Below, piece by piece: positions 16,963-24,796 of a stretch of 64,000 nucleotides of DNA (within the stretch, counting starts at the first letter, position 1; each line of letters opens with the position of its first letter). Made by a program: the position numbers and the translations under genes. Source of the stretch: an uncultured Eubacteriales bacterium (lineage in GTDB: Bacteria > Bacillota > Clostridia > Oscillospirales > Oscillospiraceae); contig UQVA01000005.1 of NCBI GenBank assembly GCA_900544405.1, positions 35,843 through 99,842 on the forward strand, read 5' to 3'. The notes beneath the pieces are model-generated. The model saw nothing but the letters and a program-made list of their open reading frames with translations. It did no database searches and was not told the origin of the DNA.

Positions 16963-18557
16963 AGGCTTTCCTCCTTCCCCGGCTGGGCGGAGCTGCGCCA
17001 GTCAATGGGACTCATGCCGGCATATTTCCGGAAAACCGTGGAAAAATAAGAGATATTGTCGTAGCCAACCATACCGGCCACGTCGCTGACCGAGTGATTG
17101 GTCGTCAGAAGCAGCCGTTTTGCTTCTTCAATGCGGATGGTATTGATGTACTCCCGAAGATTCATGCCTTTCTTGCTGTGGAACTGCTTGGAAAGGTAAT
17201 TCGGAGTGATACAGGCTACAGCCGCCACATCCTCCCGGGTGATATTGTCCATAAAATGGGTGCGGATATAACGCTCTGCACGGGCCATAATGTCTTCATC
17301 ACCGGAGGACATCAGATATTGGAGCGTCCGCTGAAAAAGCGCCGATGCAAAGCGGACCATGTGCTCCGCCGAGTAGGTACATTGTGCAGCAAGCACGGCA
17401 ATGCTGCTGTCCTCAAAAAGCACCTTTCCCGTGACCCCGTTATCCCGCAGACAGGCGAGAAACACGTTGATGACCTCCCGGCGCAGGCTGTCCAGAACCT
17501 CCCGGGTATATTCCCCGGAGGAGGCGATGCGCCGGGTAACGGTACCCATATAGCTTGTGAAGCCTTCGCTGTCCTGCTGTTTCAGGTATTGAAGAACGGT
17601 AACACCATCCAGAAAATCCTTCCGCTCCCGCCGCTGGGCTTCCATTTCCGGAAGGGTACAGCAGCGGCCCGTATAGATCCGCAGTTCGTCCATGCAGCAG
17701 AGCATACGGGTCTTGATCTCCGCAGACTGATACAGCGGAAAAGGGCCGCCGACAAGGACGGACGGTTTGGTTCCGGTCTGTGCCCCGCAGATCTGTGTCA
17801 GCTGCTCACAGCGCTGCATCAGTGTTTCCCGGCTGCACTGCTCTTCGGGAATAAAGCAGGCACAGAGGATGAAGCGTTTCTCCCAGTTCGTCAGCGTGTA
17901 GGCAGAACCGATATAGCCAAGCAGCGTCTCATCATGGAGCCTTCCGATGGTGTACATCAGCAGCTCCCGGTCCCAGCCCAGCTTCAGGGCATCCGTAGAA
18001 TCCGTGCAGGACATGGCCATCATCCAGCGGCTTTCCGCAGAAAATCCAATGCCGCTGCGCCGGAGAGCGGAGTCAACGGATGCGGCAGTGTTGCCGTAAA
18101 TGCCGTCGCTGATCTGCCGCAGGGTGCTGTTGACCAGGCTGTCCCGGCGAAGCTGCGGCTCCGGTGTCCGGGCAGGCTGTGCCTTCTTCCGGTGGGCAAC
18201 GATCATTTCCCGGACTGCCTGCTCCACCTCTTCCAATTCAAAGGGCTTGGTCAGGTAGGCCGAGACGCCGTAGCGGATGGCCTCCTTGGCGCAGGCAAAA
18301 TCGTCGTAACAGGTCAGGAAGCAGAACTCACTGTCCAGTCCCTGCTGCCGGATGTATTTCAGTACATCCAGTCCATTCTTGCGGGGCATTCCGATGTCGC
18401 AGATAATCAGTTCCGGTTTTTCCGTAACGGCAATCTGAATGGCCGCTTCGCCGTTATAGGCCTGCAATATCCGGCTGATGCCCAGAGAGGGCCACGGTAT
18501 CTGGTGCTCCAGGACGCCCACCGTGGAAATATCATCATCACAAATCAGAAGTTTCAT
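16959..18557 (-). CDS. Response regulator, REC plus AraC-type DNA-binding domain (YesN-like)
   Basis: 532 residues. The receiver domain (1-120) has the acidic pocket (DDD at 7-9), phospho-acceptor D54 and K104 in YLTKPFE. A middle region of about 300 residues precedes two AraC-type helix-turn-helix motifs in the last 100 residues (ITREDVAAVACITPNYLSKQ; MVGYDNISYFSTVFRKYAGM). It should activate transporter promoters in response to a sugar sensed by the kinase. Start chosen for AAGGAGGATAACC before the ATG at 18557. It overlaps the kinase gene by 20 bases. Confidence 0.92.
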   Translation of the reverse strand: MKLLICDDDISTVGVLEHQIPWPSLGISRILQAYNGEAAIQIAVTEKPELIICDIGMPRKNGLDVLKYIRQQGLDSEFCFLTCYDDFACAKEAIRYGVSAYLTKPFELEEVEQAVREMIVAHRKKAQPARTPEPQLRRDSLVNSTLRQISDGIYGNTAASVDSALRRSGIGFSAESRWMMAMSCTDSTDALKLGWDRELLMYTIGRLHDETLLGYIGSAYTLTNWEKRFILCACFIPEEQCSRETLMQRCEQLTQICGAQTGTKPSVLVGGPFPLYQSAEIKTRMLCCMDELRIYTGRCCTLPEMEAQRRERKDFLDGVTVLQYLKQQDSEGFTSYMGTVTRRIASSGEYTREVLDSLRREVINVFLACLRDNGVTGKVLFEDSSIAVLAAQCTYSAEHMVRFASALFQRTLQYLMSSGDEDIMARAERYIRTHFMDNITREDVAAVACITPNYLSKQFHSKKGMNLREYINTIRIEEAKRLLLTTNHSVSDVAGMVGYDNISYFSTVFRKYAGMSPIDWRSSAQPGKEESL

Positions 18558-20208
18558 GGTTATCCTCCTTATCCGGGATCCACAGTTCCACACGGGCACC
18601 GCCCTGGGGGCGGTTGGAAAGCCGGAGAAGATCATCCCGACGGTAGGTCAGGTTCAGCGTATAGCGTACATTGCTGAGGCCCAGATGCTCTTTCACAAAG
18701 GGTTCATCCCCGGAGCGCAGCTTTTCTGCCACATCCTCCGGGAAGCCCTGACCGCTGTCCTCCTCCGTCAGGCAGAAGCCGTGGAAATCGTCCCGGTCCT
18801 CCCGGACGCAGCGGACCGTGATGTCCAACGTTTCATAGAGGGACATAGCGTGCTTAATGGAATTCTCCACCAGAGTATAAAGCAGCAGGAAGGGAATTTT
18901 GCATTCTCCCGCCGCCGCGTTATATTCGGCAGTGAAGCGGATCGCCCTCGGAAAGCGGGCATCCTGCATTTTCAGGTAATTGCGGATATGCCCCACCTCC
19001 GCCTCCACCGTGATCCAGGGATCGGAGACATTCAGCATATAGCGGATATACTTTGCAAACACCTGGATATAGGCGCGGATCTCCTCCGGACGGCAGGTAT
19101 AGGTCATATTGCTGATGGTCGTCACAGCATTCAGAAAAGAGTGGGGCCGTATCTGCGCCCGGAGCATGGTCAGGCGGTTTGACTGCTCCCGCAGGCGCAG
19201 ATCGTAGACCTCGATCTTCAGGGACCGAATTTGCCGGGACATATCATTGAAGCTTTCATACAGAGCGGAAAACTCGCTGCTTTCCCCCGGGGAAGCAGCC
19301 AGCCGGTAGTCCAGGTCGCCGCCTGCCAGCGTCTGGTTGGCAGAAATCAGTCGGCGGGTCGGAAGGGCCACCCGCCTCCGGAGCTGGGCCAGCAGCAATA
19401 CCGCCAGCAGCAGGCAAAGTCCGCTGTCCAGCAGAATCAGCACCGGCTGCGCATAAGATTGATTTCCCAGCTCCGGCACCACAGACAGGACAATTTCCCC
19501 CTGCAGATTATAAACACGCAGACGAACCGTGCATCGGTCCTGCTGCTTCTGCCAATCCTTCTGCGCCAGCCAGCTGAGGGTCCCGTCGGAACGCTCCAAC
19601 ACAAATACCGGTTCCCGGCCCAGAATCGTGACCATGTCCTCCGGAGAAAACCGCTCCGTCCGGGACACGGCACCCACGATGTACTTTCCCATGCGGAAAT
19701 TCTTGAAAAAATAGTTCTCCCCATCCACGTTCAGCGTGCTCCATCTGCGGTCTGCCAGCGCCTGCGGGTTGATTTGGGCAGCCTCCCGGCATTTTTGCTT
19801 CAGGGCAATTCTTTCCTTGGCAGAAAGGCTGGTAGAGGAAGAGTAGAGATAGAAATCACTGTCCGTATCCAGCACAAAAAGGGCGTCTGCATCAGCGCTG
19901 ACCATCATCTTGTCGTTCATCAGGTCGATAATCAGCCGCTTGGTATTGATATCCATCAGGGGCGTTCCGGTCCGAAGCTCCGTATTGTTGTACAGGGAAA
20001 CCAGCAGCTCATACACATGCTCGTACAGCATGGAAAGCCGGTTTTCCGTATTGCTGCTCCAGAATTCCAGGGCATTGGCATTGGTTTCCTCCACAGTCTG
20101 GCGGACCTGACGGCGGATGTTGAAGGACGTACAGACGAAAAGCGCACTGATGCACAGCAATATGGCGCACAGCAGCACCATGGTTGTTTTCCACCAGGAA
20201 TGTTTCAT
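18538..20208 (-). CDS. Sensor histidine kinase, YesM-like
   Basis: 556 residues: membrane helix at about 8-28, an extracellular sensor domain of about 240 residues, a second helix near 280-300, a HAMP-like linker, a His-kinase domain with the phospho-acceptor His in QIRPHSFLN (about residue 350), and an ATPase domain with N box NSIKHAMS, G1 DSGQGF and G2 GLSNVRYTL. The family norm in the H box is PHFLYN/PHFLFN; here Ser replaces the Phe after His. The ATG at 20208 is preferred to one 14 codons upstream by fold and a nearby purine-rich site. Partner of the regulator that overlaps it. Confidence 0.88.
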   Translation of the reverse strand: MKHSWWKTTMVLLCAILLCISALFVCTSFNIRRQVRQTVEETNANALEFWSSNTENRLSMLYEHVYELLVSLYNNTELRTGTPLMDINTKRLIIDLMNDKMMVSADADALFVLDTDSDFYLYSSSTSLSAKERIALKQKCREAAQINPQALADRRWSTLNVDGENYFFKNFRMGKYIVGAVSRTERFSPEDMVTILGREPVFVLERSDGTLSWLAQKDWQKQQDRCTVRLRVYNLQGEIVLSVVPELGNQSYAQPVLILLDSGLCLLLAVLLLAQLRRRVALPTRRLISANQTLAGGDLDYRLAASPGESSEFSALYESFNDMSRQIRSLKIEVYDLRLREQSNRLTMLRAQIRPHSFLNAVTTISNMTYTCRPEEIRAYIQVFAKYIRYMLNVSDPWITVEAEVGHIRNYLKMQDARFPRAIRFTAEYNAAAGECKIPFLLLYTLVENSIKHAMSLYETLDITVRCVREDRDDFHGFCLTEEDSGQGFPEDVAEKLRSGDEPFVKEHLGLSNVRYTLNLTYRRDDLLRLSNRPQGGARVELWIPDKEDNHETSDL

Positions 20209-20246
20209 ACGCTTTTCTTCCTTTCCGTCCGAAATCGGTAGAACCG

Positions 20247-20281
20247 GCAAAAAGTATGCGAGGAAACCCTCGCATACTTTT
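20247..20281 (-). terminator. Terminator between binding-protein gene and kinase gene
   Basis: A 14-bp perfect stem (AAAAGTATGCGAGG with its complement) and a short loop, ending on the minus strand in five T. It sits directly after the lipoprotein stop, so the abundant binding protein can be expressed above the kinase and regulator through partial read-through. Confidence 0.85.
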
Positions 20282-20301
20282 GATGCCCATATTCGTCTTG
20301 C

Positions 20302-21876
20302 TCACTTCTTGGCTGCCAGCCAGTCATTCACCTGGGTCTGGTAATCGGCAATGATGGTATCGATACCTGCGGCCTTCAGTGCTTCAATGAACTGGGGATA
20401 GTAGTCATCGGGATTCACGTCGCCGTAAATCAGCGGCTTCACATACTGGGAAACCACATTGGAAACGGCTGCAACCTCATTCATAACGTTGGTGTTGCTG
20501 GGAGTAAAGCCATAGAGAGGAGGTGCCCAGGCTTCCTGCATCAGCTGCATACCATACTCGCTGTTGCTGCCGGTGGTGGAATTCTCGAAGGGCAGGCTCT
20601 GGAAGCCGTTGCCGATGATGCCGCAGCTATAGATGCAGTTGTAAGGAACGGAGTTGGCATCCAGTCCGTCGGGGTAACGGCAAACGGTGTGATCCTCGTT
20701 CCAGACGTAGTCCTGACCCTCGGAGCCGTAAATCAGGGTGTCCCAAACGAACTCGTCGGTGTAGAGCAGGTTAATGAAGTTTGCAGCGGACTTGGGGTCC
20801 TTGCAGCTGAAGGAAATGCCGATGCCCACGGTATCCGTATACAGGTCGCCGATGCCGATGCTGACAGCGCCGAACTCTGCACCGTAGGTATTCATTTTGT
20901 CGAACATGGTAGCAACGCCTTCGCAGTCGGCGGAGTGGCCCATGATCACGCCCTTGGAGCTGCCGGACATAACCACTGCGTCATGGGTCTGGGTGTTGGC
21001 GGAGCCTTCGGGGTCCAGATAGCCCTTCTGACGGAACTCGTAAGCCTTCCGGATAGCGGTCTTGAAGGCGTCGGTCTCGTAGAAGTTCACCAGCGTGGGG
21101 TCGTCGCCTACCGTTGCCACGGCACTGGACACGGAGGAGCCAACGCCGCCAACGGCGCCGACGCCGGAAACATTCATATCATAGCTGTAAATGGAGGGGA
21201 ACTGATCGGCGTAAACCAGGAAATGCTCATCCGGATATGCTTCCTTCAGGGCCGCCAGGCAATCCTCCAGGGAGGCCATGTCGTGGACCTTGCTCATATC
21301 GTACTTGCCGTCCACCAGAGCCTTGTTGTAAATGAACTTCCAGTCCAGAACGGTGCCGAAGTACCGGGGAACCATGTAGACGTTTCCGCCGATCTTACCG
21401 TTTTCCAGGATGTTGCCAATCTTGTCCACGGTGGGCTTCAGTTCATTGTCCAGATAATCGTTCAGCGGAATCAGATAGCCGTTGTCCACAAAGTTGCCCA
21501 TGGTGCCCAGCATCATAACCAAGTCAGAACCGCTGCCGCTGGCCAGCTCCATGGGGATGGTGGTAGCGAAGTCCGCTATGGAGATGATGCTCAGATCCAG
21601 CACATAGTTGGAAATGCCCAGAGTCTCCTTCAGATACTTGTTGATGTCATTTTCCACATTCTTGGTGGCTTCGGCGCTGGGGACCGTCATCAGGGTGATG
21701 AGCCCCAGCTTGATGTGGCTGACCTCACCGGAGGTCGTAGGATCGGCAGGGGTCGTGTCTTTGCCCGTGCTGCTTGCAGCCGGGGCCGTAGTGCCGGCGG
21801 GCGTACCGCTTCCGCTGCAGGCAGCCAACCCCAGGACCATGGCCAGGGCCAGGAACAGAGCCAATAACTTTTTCAT
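20302..21876 (-). CDS. Extracellular sugar-binding lipoprotein of an ABC importer
   Basis: 524 residues. A signal peptide with lipobox LAAC (C20) is followed by a Gly/Ser/Thr/Pro linker to about residue 50, then a large two-lobed binding domain of the LplA/YtcQ type. It captures sugar outside the membrane and delivers it to the permeases encoded at 14253-16142. The C-terminus reads QTQVNDWLAAKK, as in many of these lipoproteins. It is the first gene of the minus-strand locus, with a divergent promoter region shared with the carboxylesterase operon. Confidence 0.92.
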   Translation of the reverse strand: MKKLLALFLALAMVLGLAACSGSGTPAGTTAPAASSTGKDTTPADPTTSGEVSHIKLGLITLMTVPSAEATKNVENDINKYLKETLGISNYVLDLSIISIADFATTIPMELASGSGSDLVMMLGTMGNFVDNGYLIPLNDYLDNELKPTVDKIGNILENGKIGGNVYMVPRYFGTVLDWKFIYNKALVDGKYDMSKVHDMASLEDCLAALKEAYPDEHFLVYADQFPSIYSYDMNVSGVGAVGGVGSSVSSAVATVGDDPTLVNFYETDAFKTAIRKAYEFRQKGYLDPEGSANTQTHDAVVMSGSSKGVIMGHSADCEGVATMFDKMNTYGAEFGAVSIGIGDLYTDTVGIGISFSCKDPKSAANFINLLYTDEFVWDTLIYGSEGQDYVWNEDHTVCRYPDGLDANSVPYNCIYSCGIIGNGFQSLPFENSTTGSNSEYGMQLMQEAWAPPLYGFTPSNTNVMNEVAAVSNVVSQYVKPLIYGDVNPDDYYPQFIEALKAAGIDTIIADYQTQVNDWLAAKK

Positions 21877-21926
21877 TTCTTCAGATCCTTCCGTCTTTCA
21901 TTCCGAGGGGGCTTTGCCCCTCTTGC

Positions 21927-21973
21927 TGCCTATATTAAACCAGACCCAGCCGGAAAACTCTTTTGATAAAGTG
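21927..21973 (-). promoter_or_regulatory. Candidate response-regulator site and -10 region, binding-protein gene
   Basis: On the minus strand CACTTTATCAAAAG (21960-21973) is followed after 20 bases by TTTAATATAGGCA (21927-21939), with TAATAT as -10. It lacks a consensus -35. The arrangement closely matches that at 16200-16245, including a CCGG between the blocks. Confidence 0.6.
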
Positions 21974-22048
21974 TACTACCATTTAGAAAAAAAGTCCAGT
22001 TCTATTTTCCTCCCGGAGGCAAAAAGCCATATATTCAACAACGGGCGG

Positions 22049-22088
22049 CACATTTTTAATAACGCTCCCCCGGAAGATACCGTATAAT
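22049..22088 (+). promoter_or_regulatory. Promoter of the carboxylesterase operon, possible third copy of the motif
   Basis: TATAAT at 22083-22088 with no consensus -35. Upstream, CACATTTTTAATAACG (22049-22064) and then CCGG resemble the motif of the two minus-strand promoters. The -10 box is clear; the motif match is loose. Confidence 0.5.
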
Positions 22089-22136
22089 AGAAGCCATAAG
22101 AACGCGGCTTCAAGCCGTCAAAACGGAGGTATGAAA

Positions 22137-23723
22137 ATGAGTTTATTTGATACTGCCAGAGTAAAGGTCCGTCAGGGCTGGCTGCAGGGTTACACAGACG
22201 GAAGACTGAAGGTGTTCAAGGGCATCCCGTATGCGGCGCCCCCCATCGGTGAGAATCGCTTCCGCAAGCCTCAGGATCCCGGCTGCTGGCGGGGCATCCG
22301 GCAGGCGACGGCTTATTCCGCCGCTTCCGTACAGCATGTCATGGAGGTGGCCGAAGCCCCTGCCAATGTTCATGGCGTTCCCCAGTTCCTGGCTCCCTCC
22401 CAATATGAGGAGGACTGTCTGTATCTGAATGTGTGGACCCCCGCCCAAACCCCGGAGGACAAGCTGCCGGTATTCGTCTGGATCCACGGCGGCGGCATGG
22501 TGGCCGGAAGCGGCTGCGAGGTGGTCTGCGACGGCACGGGCTTTGCCGGGCGGAAGGACGTTATTGTTGTGACCATCAACTACCGTCTGGGCTTCCTGGG
22601 CTTCTTCGCCCACCCGGATCTGACAAAAGAGGGCGGCGGCACTTCCGGCAACTATGCCCTGTACGATATGCGTAAAGCCTGCCAGTGGGTAAAAGAGAAT
22701 ATTGCCGCCTTCGGCGGCGACCCGGAGCGGATCACCGTCGCCGGTCAGTCCGGCGGTGCGGCCGGGACCGGTGCCCTGCACGCTTCCCCGTTGATGAAGG
22801 GGATCGTTCAGCGGGTGTCCATCGAGAGCGGTCCCATTTACTGGGGCTTCATGCAGCCCGAGGACCGCAGCGTACTGGAGCAGCGGGGTGTGGAATTCAT
22901 GAAGCGCATCCACTGTGACTCCATCGAGGACCTGCGCCGTCGGGATGCCTGGGAACTGTTTGACGCTTACGAGCAGTACACGGCTGAGGTGGGCTTCCAC
23001 GGAGGCTTCAGCTTCTGCGTGGACGGCGAGTTCTTGCCCAAGCGGTACTCCGAGATCATGGACGCCGGAGAGTTCAACGATTTTGACGTGATGATCGGCA
23101 GCTGTTCTCAGGAATTCCCCTGTGTGGACCCGGAACAGTTCAGCGTGGAGGCCTATGAGGCATACCTGAAAGACGCCTTCCCGGATAACTACGAAAATAT
23201 GCACGCCTGGTATCCCGCCGAAACCGCCGTGCAGGCTGCCAAGCAGGTCAGCACCATCGCCTCGGATATTATGCTGATGGGTTCCGTAAAGCTGGCGGAG
23301 CTGTGCCGGAAGTACGGCCGGAACGCCTATGTTTGGCTCATGTCCAAGGAAAATGAGACCCAGCGGGGCCGGGATGCCGGCAGCCCTCACTGTGCCGAAA
23401 TGCCCTATGTGTTCGGAACGGTGGATAAGGGCGAGCGCAATCCCTTCTTCCCCTACCATTGGGTCGGCGCAGACTATGACTTCATGGAGCTGATTCAGGG
23501 CTACTGGTACGCCTTTGTGGCCACCGGTGATCCCAACGGAGACGGCCGTCCGGAATGGAAGCTCTATAATAAGTCCTTTGATGTCTGCGAGCTCTGCAAT
23601 CATACCCACATGATCCCCGACGAGCAGCTGGCCAAGTACGCCTATTACTACAAGAAACTGCAAACCAGCTCCTATATGGTCACTCTGGGACAGATGCCCC
23701 GGTTCAGCCCGAAGGAAAATTGA
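22137..23723 (+). CDS. Type B carboxylesterase
   Basis: 528 residues from the second ATG (22137), which lies 7 bases after GGAGG; the first ATG at 22131 is too close. Motifs: oxyanion loop WIHGGGMVAGSG, nucleophile Ser in AGQSGGAAGT (family norm GESAG), and catalytic His in the HCAEMPYVF region. No signal peptide, so it acts inside the cell. It should hydrolyse an ester on an imported compound. It opens an operon with a kinase and a GH13_18 phosphorylase and diverges from the binding-protein gene. Confidence 0.9.
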   Translation: MSLFDTARVKVRQGWLQGYTDGRLKVFKGIPYAAPPIGENRFRKPQDPGCWRGIRQATAYSAASVQHVMEVAEAPANVHGVPQFLAPSQYEEDCLYLNVWTPAQTPEDKLPVFVWIHGGGMVAGSGCEVVCDGTGFAGRKDVIVVTINYRLGFLGFFAHPDLTKEGGGTSGNYALYDMRKACQWVKENIAAFGGDPERITVAGQSGGAAGTGALHASPLMKGIVQRVSIESGPIYWGFMQPEDRSVLEQRGVEFMKRIHCDSIEDLRRRDAWELFDAYEQYTAEVGFHGGFSFCVDGEFLPKRYSEIMDAGEFNDFDVMIGSCSQEFPCVDPEQFSVEAYEAYLKDAFPDNYENMHAWYPAETAVQAAKQVSTIASDIMLMGSVKLAELCRKYGRNAYVWLMSKENETQRGRDAGSPHCAEMPYVFGTVDKGERNPFFPYHWVGADYDFMELIQGYWYAFVATGDPNGDGRPEWKLYNKSFDVCELCNHTHMIPDEQLAKYAYYYKKLQTSSYMVTLGQMPRFSPKEN

Positions 23724-23730
23724 GTACATA

Positions 23731-23764
23731 CTGTCTGTCCGGCGGGTAACTGCCGGACAGACAG
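23731..23764 (+). other. Intercistronic hairpin
   Basis: Near-perfect stem with 13-base arms (CTGTCTGTCCGGC and complement) between the carboxylesterase and kinase genes. A T-run occurs only about 10 bases later, so it may be a partial terminator or an mRNA-stabilising element. Confidence 0.5.
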
Positions 23765-23853
23765 CACTTTGCGTTTTTGCCCAAAAAGACCGCACATTTT
23801 CGGAAGGATGCACTGAAAACTATTTGCAAATCTTATGATACGAGGAAAAGAAT

Positions 23854-24795
23854 ATGAACATTGACGCGATTCAAAAATTGGCGTCCGGCCTGAGCGGCTG
23901 GACCCCGCCCCGGACGGACGGACCCATTCCCCAAGGGGATATGCCAGGAGACAAGGTCCAGATCGGGCCGGAACATATTGCCAAGGCCAACACGATTTTC
24001 CCCCTGTTGGTACCCCTGGCGGCAGAACACGCCCACAATGGCCGGGTAGTCATCTCGGTCTGCGGTGGCTCCGGCGTCGGTAAATCCGAAATTGCCTCCC
24101 TGCTGAGCCATTACTTCCGCAGCGCAGGCATCGGGAGCTATACCCTGTCCGGCGACAACTACCCCCTGCGTATCCCCATGTACAACGACGCCGAGCGGAA
24201 CCGAATCTTCCGTGTCGCCGGTCTGCGGGGTCTGGTAGACGGCGGCGTGTACAGTGCTTCCGTCCGGGAAACGCTTTCCGGGCTGTGGCAGCAGGAGACG
24301 GATGCAGACCCGGCCCTGCGGACAGCCTATCCCTGGCTGACCGTCTACCAGGACAGTGGGCGGAAAGCCCTGGCCGCCTATCTGGGCACCGACCTGGAGC
24401 AAGATTATAAAGAGCTGAATGGCATCCTCTCCGAATTCCATGCCGGTGCGGAATCGATCTGGCTCAAGCGGATGGGCCGGACGGAGGATGCACGGTGGTA
24501 TGATGCCGTAGACCTTTCCGATACCAACGTGCTGATCCTCGAGTGGACCCACGGAAACAGTGACTTCCTCCGAGGCGTGGACATCCCCATCCTGCTGAAC
24601 AGCACCCCGGAGCAGACCCGTGCCCACCGGCGCAGCCGCAGCCGGGACGGAAAGACGGACAGCGCCTTCACTACCATGGTCCTGGAGATCGAGCAGGCAG
24701 AGCTGGACCGCTGCGCCCATAAGGCGAAGATCATTCTGGCAAAAACCGGAGAAAATCTGACCTACGCCCAGTATCGGGCAGAAATGGAGGGATAA
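23854..24795 (+). CDS. P-loop small-molecule kinase (uridine-kinase/APS-kinase-like)
   Basis: 313 residues. A P-loop GGSGVGKS lies near residues 71-78 after an N-terminal extension of about 60 residues. Downstream SGDNYPLRI and a Walker B-like NVLILEWTHG fit the nucleoside/pantothenate/sulfate kinase superfamily. Arg-rich RAHRRSRSRD may form the lid. The substrate is unknown; being one base upstream of a GH13_18 phosphorylase gene suggests that a sugar, glycerate or similar acceptor is phosphorylated. RBS GAGGAAAAG. Confidence 0.75.
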   Translation: MNIDAIQKLASGLSGWTPPRTDGPIPQGDMPGDKVQIGPEHIAKANTIFPLLVPLAAEHAHNGRVVISVCGGSGVGKSEIASLLSHYFRSAGIGSYTLSGDNYPLRIPMYNDAERNRIFRVAGLRGLVDGGVYSASVRETLSGLWQQETDADPALRTAYPWLTVYQDSGRKALAAYLGTDLEQDYKELNGILSEFHAGAESIWLKRMGRTEDARWYDAVDLSDTNVLILEWTHGNSDFLRGVDIPILLNSTPEQTRAHRRSRSRDGKTDSAFTTMVLEIEQAELDRCAHKAKIILAKTGENLTYAQYRAEMEG

Positions 24796-24796
24796 T

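Noticed and set aside
22143..23813. 556-codon open frame antisense to the carboxylesterase
   Set aside because: Shadow frame: the plus strand shows clear esterase motifs; the minus frame has no RBS or recognisable domain.
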